Below, one piece after another: positions 23,470 to 32,689 of a stretch of 64,000 nt of DNA. The notes beneath the pieces were generated by a model. The model was not told the origin of the DNA. It searched no databases and was given only the letters and a program-made list of their open reading frames with translations. The position numbers and the translations under genes are program-made. The stretch lies in contig OX485803.1 in NCBI GenBank assembly GCA_950295325.1, forward strand, positions 8,926,001 to 8,990,000, written 5' to 3'. Each line of letters begins with the position of its first letter. Position 1 is the first letter of the stretch. This stretch comes from Polytrichum commune. Taxonomy: Eukaryota > Streptophyta > Polytrichopsida > Polytrichales > Polytrichaceae.

Positions 23470-23794
23470 CTGCAATGTGGAAGTGTTAGAATACAAACAT
23501 AAGGGAAATAGACAAGAGAGATGGAGTGGGAAAGAAATCAACCATGGCATCATATTAGCTTGCTATTTAGGTAGTAATGTCTTTTTAGGAATGTATCCCT
23601 CCCATGTAGTTCTCAAGGGAGGTTCTTCTCGGCCGAGAGGAACCTCCCTTGAGCACTTCATAGGAGGAACCCCTTGAGAAATATATGGGAGGTTTCTCTC
23701 GGCCGAGAGGAACCTCCCTTGAGAACTACATGGGAGTGAGGAAGTGAGGAAGGGAGGGAATGAGGAAGTGCATTGTATGAATATGCATACTTAC
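23470..23794 (-). other. Intron 1 of the decayed element gene
   Basis: A phase-0 intron of 325 bp: donor AAA-GTAAGT (GT at 23794-23793) and acceptor CATTGCAG. Most of its length is the foldback insertion at 23600-23735. Confidence 0.6.
23600..23735. mobile_element. 134-bp foldback insertion inside intron 1
   Basis: The ends TCCCATGTAGTTCTCAAGGG and its reverse complement frame the insert. Internally it holds two copies of the GGTTCCTCTCGGCCGAGAGG palindrome, slightly mutated, at 23619-23649 and 23690-23719. The whole insert can fold into one long hairpin or two short ones. It belongs to the same palindrome family as the copies at 27-40 kb. Confidence 0.8.
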
Positions 23795-24934
23795 TTTTCA
23801 TGCCTCCATCATTTTGGGGTCGAGCGTTGTCTCGGCTTTGTTAATCCGTTGCTTCTGGGGCCTGCCTAGTTTCACCCACACTCTACGACAATACATAATC
23901 TGGGTTGTCCAAGTAGGGGTGAACTTGTTAAATGAATTGGAGTTATTTAGGGTATAAGATAGGCGGACTGTCATGCTTGGATCCTCGCTCCAGACAATTG
24001 TACAAGGCCACGTCTTCAATTTATCTTTCAATGCTTGTTCTGTATCTTTGTGCCCTATAATTTCCCTTGATGCAGCCACGCTGTGTTGACCGTTGATAAT
24101 GATAAAATTTCCATTCTTGATGTCGTCCCAAGTCATCCCTTATCTCCATCTTTCACCCTTATTGAGCTTCGGCATTAGGCAAAGATTGTGATGAGGCCAT
24201 GCCGGTGGAGTCTGTATAAGGTAGTTCTTCATGAGTGCTACCCCGGCTTCATCCAGTGGGCGCGTAATCTGGTAAGATTTAGCTTGCATCATTTTCTTGA
24301 TGTGGACATAGAAAACTTTCTCCACACCGAAAGGGTGAAGGTGTCCAAATAATTGGACAAACTTTTTCCGGTCCGCTGCAGCTTCCTCCAAACTTGGTTC
24401 CTCTCCATGCGCGATAACTCTTCCCTTCTCTGCTGCAGTGAGCACTAGGGGAGTTTCATCTGTGTCATCCGTCGCCTTCATCTTCTTAGCCTTGGTCTTC
24501 CTGGGTTCATCAGTTGTCCTCTTCGTGGCCGGGGGTTTCCTTGGGCCCGTTGTCTCCTCGGGATTGTTCTCAAGAATTGCCGTTGGGTTGAGGGTCCTGG
24601 CCAACGGACCAATGTCACCTGCAACATTCTTAGACCTCTTAGAAGTCTCTCGTGTTCCTCCAACTTCCTCTCCGGGTCTCTGTTTTTTTTGTGTCTTCTT
24701 ATTTCCTCCATCATTCCTAGAAGCGACAAGAGTCTCCGCTTGTTTCTTCTTTTGCTTCTTTAGCGCCTCCTTCTCGGACGCCTCTCTTGCATTGATATCA
24801 CCTATTGCTTCAAGTATAAAATTTATGGCCTTCTTGGAAATGCCAGAACCCATCACTCTCTCCATATCTTCTTTGTCCGCAGTAGGGAGCGTTGTAGATA
24901 GGTTTTTAGATTGGGTTCCAATTAAGAAAACCAC
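23795..24934 (-). pseudogene. Lys-rich region plus ParB-like domain exon, two in-frame stops
   Basis: The N-terminal half is Lys/Glu/Arg-rich low complexity with several basic patches, probably nuclear. The C-terminal half includes F-G-x-L-H-P-F-G-V-E-K-V-F-Y-V-H-I-K-K and, after a TAA at 24140-24142, I-I-I-N-G-Q-H-S-V-A-A-S (24068-24103) followed ~45 residues later by L-S-Y-T-L-N-N-S-N. The G-Q-H-x-V-A-A and later N-x-x-N pattern is the signature of the ParB/sulfiredoxin-like fold. A second stop, TGA at 23798-23800, sits just before the donor AAA-GTAAGT. The start is uncertain: the first in-frame ATG is at 24865, and an upstream exon is possible. The frame is otherwise continuous, so this is a decayed copy of a once-coding exon. 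Confidence 0.6.
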
Positions 24935-24949
24935 ATAGAGAAGGCCAAA

Positions 24950-27830
24950 TGAGTGTCAGGGGTTGCATCTAGGGATCACCATTGAGTTAATTGATAGATT
25001 ACAAGAGAATTAAGATGTATTTAGGACAACAAACACAGGGAAAAAGACTTCTAGAGTGAATTTTAGGATTGATTTAATTAAGGTTGAGGGTCACTCACAG
25101 CAGTACATGCAATTGATCAGTCACTCCCTCACAACCCACTCTCATCAGTAACATCACTCTTATAATGTGTTTTGCAATTCAGGGAGTCACAGCTCAGCCA
25201 TAGACATTTAAGTACGCCATAGTCTCAGAAACCCCAAGGCAAAAACTCCTTGAGGTGAACCATAGTCTCTTCAGTAAAGTAGCCAAGTCTCAAAAGGCCA
25301 CACCACAGTTAGTAAGGATATCATGTTCCCAATTGACTCCTCCTATGGTTAAGTGATGGATTTAATTAAATTAGATATAGACCACAGTAATGAATTATTT
25401 CCTTAGTCAGTTTTAGACTTAACACTATCTCAGTGGAATTGAATGCATTAAAATTAATTATTAAAATTAACAAAAGTCTAACGTGTGACAGTAACCTAGT
25501 GACCGAGGCTAGAACCGAACCGAACAGAGCCAGGACCGTAAGAGTCTAATCGCAGGACCATAGTCTACACAGCACGGCCATAGTCTAGTCACCAGTAACA
25601 GTCACAAGTATCAAGTCACGTCTTATAGAGAGGGCCATAGTCTTAGTATCCAGTAACCAGTAACAAGTAGCCAGTCACTAGTAACCAAGTCAGCGTCAAG
25701 TTCTCGAAGGTGATGCTGGCCACTCCTCCTTTTATGCTTGCCTTTGAGTGCTCCCCCTAACAATATGGGTTAAAGGCGGCTTAGCTCTCCCACGCGACTC
25801 CTCCTTCGGTCTTCATGCGCGTGCAGCTCCTTCTCTCCTCCTTACAGGAACGGCGATTCCACTTCACAGCTTCGCAGATTCAATTCACCTACCCCTTCTC
25901 AAGGTGGTGACTGTTACTAAAATTTAACACACTCCATTGCCGCAAGCAGTCAGAACTTCATCGAATCCCACTTACTCGGCACTTAATTCATAAACAGTTT
26001 CCATTAATAAATCATTACTCTGTAGACATAATTTTGCTCCCTGCTTAGAGTTACACACCAACTTTGTGCTCCCCGGTGTTTTCTTTCACTCAATTAGCAA
26101 CTTAGCCGAAGTGAGTCTGCTCTCGGGAAATTCAATTTCTAAATTGCTTCTACCCTAAATTCGTTTCGAGTAAGCTCCGCTGTTCTCTCTTTTGACTGAT
26201 AAGTTTTCAACACTGAATCCTGATTCGGATAGAGAATCAGATGTCAATCATTCACGACAACTTAACTACATCCATCACCACTCTGAGGGAAAAGAGGATT
26301 GCTCACAGAATTATGGTCTTACTCTTTAAATGACACACTCCTCTCCTCAGATAGCCAGTCACAAGTAGTTATTTAGTTTGGAATCTCTTCATCAAGATTA
26401 CTGAAATTAAGGCATAGAGTTGACCTCAAAGGAATTTCACATTCCTATTTCGCGTCACACATATAAATAATCTCAAGGGATTTATGATGATCAAAATGCT
26501 TCACGCCTTCGATCTCGGACAATCACAAGACAAGGGGAAGAAGAAATCGCTCCTTTCACAGGTTTTCCAGTTCGACTTGCAGTTCTATAAGAATTTCCGA
26601 AGAGATAACAAATTGTTTCTCCGATGTCCAGCACAACTTCACATCAGGTAGATGAAGACTAATCCAACCAATTCACATGGCCGAATACACACATAAAGAA
26701 TGAACTTCACATTCACTCTATTATGACATGACAAGTTCCCAATTCAGACTTGCATATCAATTACGGGTTTCACACTTCTTTACTCGACTTTCAACAATGA
26801 AAATTACACAACAATTATCTTACTCCCTTCACATGAGAAAGGTAATACACTGCTTTCCCGATCCTTCACGAACCAGAAAATGACTCTTTGACTTAATTGA
26901 TTCACAACAACAACACAAACAACACATCACAATTTCGATTCACTCACACACAGTTGATAAGACAGCTTCACGCTGTAATATTATATTAAGAAGAGTAAGA
27001 TGTACATCACAAAGGGCTTCACACCCAAGCGAAAAGCACTCAAAAAACGACAAAGCAAAGGAGGCTCTCTTCTCGAGAGGAACTGCCTTTCTCCTCCCCC
27101 TCTTCTCCTCTATATCCCCTAAATTAACTACCTCGTCTCTTGGAATCAGATTTCATAAGGCTCTTCGACTTGATCACATGTCTATTGCCCTACCCAAAAG
27201 ACTCTTCCTCTTGGGATCTGTTTCATATGAACTAAATGTTTCACCCTTAGCTCATTTCGGATAATTGGTCACTAATGACTTACTTTAACGTCCATTTCAC
27301 ATTCTGAGTGCCAATATGAATTCACATCCTATCAAAATTCTAAAATGACTATTCTGAGACCAAAAAGTTGTACCACAAGCGTCGAGATTGATTGCGTGAA
27401 CGGCTCCATATGGAATCTGTGTCTCTTGCAATCGATGAACAAAATTCGTGTTTCAAGTCCTTCGACGACCGACACGTTTAGTTTGTCGCTATCACCGATA
27501 GCAGCCGAGGTAATTGCATTTCCCGGGTTTGGAATCCAGCTTTTGTCCACCCGGTACGCGAATGTTAATTTTAGAGGCGATTCATTGTCTTTTCTATGTA
27601 CTTGCAGCGACTAGTGTCGCAAGTGAGTGTCCCTTAATTCCCAGTGGACACCCTTCGGCCCCACTTGGATATCCCCAACAAGATCGGTCCATAAAACTTC
27701 TCTCTCCATGTCACCTGCACGAATCATTGAAATGGTTAGTGTATGTGGACTGTATGAAAGAGTGTGAAGTCTCAAGAGTGTGGTGTGAAAGAGAACCTCA
27801 AGAGTGGTGTGATAGTGTTTCTACATTGCG
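24950..27830. other. Gene-free region upstream of the decayed gene
   Basis: No supported exon. It contains five copies of a 10-mer at 25216-25643 (separate entry), recurring CAGTAAC/CAGTCAC words between 25500 and 25690, and a degenerate palindrome near 27062-27090 (CTCTTCTCGAGAGGAAC). A small palindrome ACTTGC-GCGAC/GTCGC-GCAAGT sits at 27600-27625. This could be the promoter side of the minus-strand gene. Confidence 0.5.
25216..25643 (+). repeat. Five direct copies of RCCATAGTCT
   Basis: Copies at 25216-25225, 25259-25268, 25557-25566, 25577-25586 and 25634-25643, all on the plus strand. Ten-base identity five times in 430 bp is not expected by chance. They sit 0.3-0.8 kb upstream of the ParB-like gene's first exon. 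A protein-binding array is one reading; a decayed short tandem repeat is another. Confidence 0.6.
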
Positions 27831-27832
27831 AA

Positions 27833-28190
27833 GGGGAGGAGGATCCTCTCGCCCGCGAGGAACCACTTCCCCAGCTCACAGTGAGCCCTTCTGAGGTTAT
27901 CAGCCTCGCAGAGCCAGGGCTCAGTGATGAGGGGGGAGGAGGATCCTCTCGCCCGCGAGGAACCACCTCCCCAGCTCACAGTGAGCCCTTGTGAGGTTAT
28001 CAGCCTCGCAGAGCAAGGGGTCAGTGATGAGGTGGGGAGGAGGTTCCTCGCGGGCGAGAGGAACCTCCTCCCCACCTCATCACTGACCCCTTGTGAGGCA
28101 GGACTCAGTGATGAGCAGGGGAGGAGGTTCCTCTCGCCCGCGAGGAACCTCCTCCCCCCCTCATCACTGACCCCTTGTGAGCGGTGACCC
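27833..28190. repeat. Palindrome array 1
   Basis: Four hairpin units built on GGAGGAGGTTCCTCGCGGGC and its complement, separated by CTCATCACTGAC/GTCAGTGATGAG arms and direct repeats of GTGAGCCCTT and GGTTATCAGCCTCGCAGAGC. The third and fourth units are perfect enough to form hairpins with about 35-bp stems. GC-rich in an otherwise AT-rich region. Reading frames crossing it are artefacts of the repeat. Confidence 0.85.
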
Positions 28191-28197
28191 CTTCCTA

Positions 28198-28270
28198 AGG
28201 TATGGTGGTAGCAACATTAGATATAATCAAACACTTGATATCTTATTTAGTGGTGTTTAGCGTTAGACCT
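28198..28270 (+). repeat. Dispersed repeat (GATATAATCAAACACT family), copy 1
   Basis: Shares GATATAATCAAACACT and nearby GGTGGTA-CAACAT and TATTTAGTG words with 60925-60985, and in inverted form with 47285-47330. Type unknown. Confidence 0.6.
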
Positions 28271-28559
28271 CTGATGAAAGTGAAATAGATGACGGACATA
28301 CCTATGGATGTATATCCTTTAAGGAACACTAACCAAATTTTGGATGAATAAAATCGGATGAGATTGCAGGGGATGCAACGGAGTCTCATGGCGCATCTAG
28401 GCATATGGTTAAATAAACCGCATGTCCTCCACAAGGACATCTATATAGTACAAGATGTGGTTTAGAAATTGGAAACCTACATCACTAAAAATAAAAAACA
28501 CAAACATTCGGCCGCAAGGCTTGACCTAAAGAACTTAGGCACAGTCAAGTTGAAGACCC

Positions 28560-28990
28560 TTGAGAGCCAGGGCTCAGTGATGAGGGGGGGAGGAGGTTCC
28601 TCGCGGGCGAGAGGAACCTCCTCCCCCGCTCATCACTGAGCCCTGGCTCTCAAGGCGTCATTCATGAGGGGGGGAGGAGGTTCCTCGCGGGCGAGTGGAA
28701 CTTCTTCCCCCCCTCATGAGTGAGCCCTGGCTCTCAAGGCGTCACTCATGAGGGGGGGAGGAGGTTCCTCGCGGGCGAGTGGAACTTCCTCCACCCCTCA
28801 TGAGTGAGCCCTGGCTCTCAAGGCGTCACTCATGAGGGGGGGAGGAGGTTCCTCTCGCCCGGGAGGAACCTCCTCCCCCCTCATGAGTGAACCCTTGTGA
28901 GTCCTTGTGAGCCCTTGTGAGCCCTTGTGAGTGAGCCCTCGCCTGGGAAGAGGTTCCTCTCGACCGAGAGGAACCTCCTCCCCCAAAGCT
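28560..28990. repeat. Palindrome array 2
   Basis: A near-perfect ~92-bp inverted repeat at 28563-28654 (arms from GAGAGCCAGGGCTCAGTGAT through GGAGGAGGTTCC) is followed by three more hairpin units joined by AAGGCGTCACTCATGAGG, then by a GTGAGCCCTT run and a final GGTTCCTCTCGACCGAGAGG hairpin. Units share GAGCCCTGGCTCTCAAGGCG. This is one of the strongest cruciform-forming stretches in the window. Confidence 0.88.
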
Positions 28991-29099
28991 ACTTGTGTAC
29001 GGATGGGAATTCCGTACAATTCGGACCACTCATTACATTCATCGATTGATTTGATGTGATTCTATGTTTATGTTAATGTTTTACATTGGATTTAACAAG

Positions 29100-29770
29100 G
29101 GCATGAACATAAGTATAAGCATGAGCATAAACACAAGCATGAGCATAAACATAACACATTCAATCAGATAACACATTCAAGCACTCAGAGCACACAAGCT
29201 CTTGTACAGATTGAATACAACCCCTAGGTACTCAAACACAACCAAAAAGCACATTCAAACCCTGCCTACATTCAACCAGATTGAACACAAACACACATTC
29301 AAACACATTCAAACAAACTAAACCAGGTTCTATGGGTTTCAACACAAACACATTCAACACAAACACACACATTCAACACAAGCAGAATCAATGTAGGATT
29401 CACCACAAGCACATTCAAACACATTCAAACCAGGTTCTAGGAGTTTCAACACAAACACACATTCAAACACATTCAAACAAACTAAACCAGGTTCTATGAG
29501 TTTCAACACAAACACACACATTCAAACACATTCAAACAAACTAAACCAGGTTCTATGGGTTTCAACACAAGCACACATTCAACACAAACACACACATTCA
29601 ACACAAACACACACATTCAACACAAGCATAATCAATGTAGGATTCACCACAAGCACATTCAAACACATTCAAACACATTCATACTGAAGATAAACCTAAC
29701 ACATTCAAACACATTCATACACATTCAACACAACCACATTCATACTGAAGATGAACCTAACACATTGAGT
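29100..29770 (+). repeat. CATTCAAACA minisatellite
   Basis: Irregular tandem repeats of ACACATTCAAAC and AACACAAACACACA, with a larger unit containing AAACTAAACCAGGTTCTATG repeated four times and AATCAATGTAGGATTCACC repeated twice. Strand asymmetry is strong (C and A rich, few G or T). Long reading frames through it reflect the repeat only. Confidence 0.88.
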
Positions 29771-32570
29771 TGAGAGTTACCACAAGTTGCTGAAAGGAGG
29801 GCTGAGGATTGTGGGAGACTTGGCTATGGAACTCAGCACCCCAACCTAGAGAGAAAAGGCGAACAATCTGGAGTAGAGAAAAGTCGAACTGGAGTGCGAC
29901 CAGTAGTGCGACCAGGTGTAGAGAAAAGTCGAACAATCTTGTTTAGGATGTACAATTCAATCTCAGAATCTGAGAGCGTGGAAGGTGTGAGTGGAACTTG
30001 GAAGGAAGAGAGGAGAGGAAGACACAAATGAGGAGTCGCCCGACATTCGAATGGACGCCACCCGGGCGGGTACGGCTACTGGCCGGAATCGACGGTTCAG
30101 ATTAAGCCGTCATCATGGATGGTCGGGATTAACTCACCTTCCCATGATGACAAGTGTACCGACTAGTAAAGTCGCCGATGGGACATGTGTTGATTGAGTA
30201 CCTTTTCCCCGGTTGCTCTTTCAACTAATTTTATTTTGGCCGTTGGATGCGTGCGTAAACCCTATGCCTCCATCTGCGACATCTGATGTCAAGATGGGAA
30301 TGAGATTACAACCTCTTTTTCGATGCGGTAATGAGAAACAATTGTCATAATTGAATCCATATCTTATATGTCAAATTACAAAGTTACGTCATGGATCACA
30401 TACATATTGGAATTATTTTATAAGCAACTAATTACATACTAACACACACACGCGCATTAAGTACTACATATATGTGGATTTGTTAACATTTTCATGTAAG
30501 TTTTGACTTAATTATATGAAAAGATTGGATTGAAAACTCAAAAGATAACACTCACCATGAGAAAACGATTCGTATTAGTATAAATCAACGGTATTGTCAA
30601 TTTGATTATCAAAACTTGTCTCAAAATTTTGATAGAAGAATTCAACCTGTTGTTGATCATCATGCACATTTGGAAGTTTGTTGAGAAGGGTTGATACCAA
30701 TAGCGGAACTGATGTGGTGGTCATATATGGGTCCATACCAATATCGGAAGTGTTGTGGTTGTCATATATGAGTGTACAAAACACAATCACTATTCACTCC
30801 AATAGTGATCATGATTCACAAAATCTAATCTACGCACTCATGTATATGTCATATTATGCGACGCGACTCACACAACCAATGATTAATTCAATCTTTGTCC
30901 TCGTTGAACCCTAACAATAAGCACTAATAATAATCACTAATAACGTTTAAATTTTATTATATCAGTATAAAGATATAACACCGTGTAAATCCCAATAGTA
31001 AGTCACACAAATATCATATTTGGTCTAGTTGTTAAATGTTGCTGAAACCGAGATGTTTCTCATATGATAATCAAGTGTGTGGGGAGTTTCTTACATAGAT
31101 TTGATTAATAGGTGTGAATACCATATGATAGTAGATCGTTCATTTCAAGCGAGGCATACCAAATATTCAATCACAAACATATACGAGTTAATGAGGCATT
31201 GTACTAATTTGTATTGTTAACTAATGTTTTTTTTATGATGCATCATGCAACATCAAGTGTCTTAATATGCCACTTGTCTTTATTTTCTTATATCATTATT
31301 GATTCCTTTAAAACTAGGGCATAAAGTTCAATGATTGTAATTCTTAAACGTTCCCTATTGGCAAAATATTTAATACCTACATATGATATAGAGCATGGTA
31401 GAAGATACGTGTATTTTGTATTTAAAAGACACTCATACAGCAACAATGCTCCTCAAAAATGATTTATTCATTTATTTTCTTTGTTGAGGTGCGATTACAT
31501 AGTGACACGAAAGAAGACACCCATTTTGGCCGTTGGATGCGTGTTGCATAGCAAACTTAGGATGGTTAGCATATTTTGAGCACATAATCCTCATCTTTGC
31601 TAACACGTGTCTTCGTGCCGCCAATTCCAGGTCTCGACGTTACACACTACTCAAATATATAGGTGTCCAAATTATTGTTGTGGTTGATTTATGCACATCT
31701 ACCTTATATTATCAAGCTGGATAATATTGTATGAATAGTCAAGTAACGGCCGAATGTCATGTGCGTCAAAGGTGGTGAGAGTCAGTGGCAACAAATATGG
31801 TTGTCCTAATAAGGATCAATTTCGTTTGGTGGTAAATACATTCTATCCTTCCATGCGATAAACATCAACTCGGGCCTAATTCGGTTAATTTTTTTCATTA
31901 GACACCTACCATAGAGGGCGTTCTATTTCATCAAGTAATGCCATAATGTACATAAACTAAAATTAATGTTACTTTACATAAAAAGAAGCACAAAATACAA
32001 ATAATTAACCACATTAAGATTTGAGCAATACAATGAATGTGGCTTGCATTGATTTTCTATTGAAAAATAACTTCAAACAAATAGTAATGTAAATCATTAT
32101 CATAGTAGTGGTAATGTTTCTTGCACACACTTCTTTGTCAATCACCTAATATACTAATTCATTTTGCTTCTAGTAATGGACCCCAAAAGTAGGGCGTGAA
32201 TTTTTACTACCCAAGATGTGTTATTACACAATATTTCCAAGTGTTTCTTGACAACATCAATAAAATGGGGTCTCATGGTCACAACTAGTATTATCTTATA
32301 ATACCCATTGTTGTTCATAAAAACAATTGAAGATGGGGAAAGATGATATTTCATCACCCCTGGGCCAATAACTAACACATGACCCATTTCCATGTATTAA
32401 ACATGTACTCAATACTGAAATTGTGGTTAGCAACACTCAAGGATGATTATGTTTTTAAGATGCACCCATGGCATTGTGGACCCATAACATTAGTGGAATC
32501 CGAGCCAATGATTTGTTGGACCGACAGTGAATTTAGAAAGTGGGTGCGAACCTTCCATGATGGTGGGAGT
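29771..32570. other. Gene-free AT-rich region
   Basis: No supported exon. The 20-mer TTTTGGCCGTTGGATGCGTG occurs at 30234-30253 and again at 31524-31543; nothing else is notable. Confidence 0.5.
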
Positions 32571-32574
32571 GGCC

Positions 32575-32645
32575 GGTCTGATTTTTGGGCATAATCGGTC
32601 AACATCCCAATGTTTCCAAGTCCAGCCGGTTCCATAATGTGATTG
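32575..32645 (+). repeat. TTTTTGGGCATAATCGGTC MITE family, partial copy 1
   Basis: Only the left portion is present (TTTTTGGGCATAATCGGTCA, then GTTTCCAAGTCCAGCCGGTT). It is cut off by the telomere-like repeat that follows. Confidence 0.7.
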
Positions 32646-32650
32646 TTTGG

Positions 32651-32684
32651 TTTTAGGGTTTAGGGTTTAGGGTTTAGGGTTTGG
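32651..32684 (+). repeat. Interstitial TTTAGGG repeat
   Basis: Four tandem TTTAGGG units, the Arabidopsis-type plant telomere sequence, internal to the chromosome and directly abutting a truncated MITE copy. Confidence 0.85.
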
Positions 32685-32689
32685 CAAAT

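Noticed and set aside
27764-28187. Frames of ~75-90 codons through the hairpin array
   Set aside because: Repeated peptide blocks in both strands follow directly from the palindromes.
29281-29773. Asn/Thr/His-rich frames
   Set aside because: Simple translation of the CATTCAAACA minisatellite.
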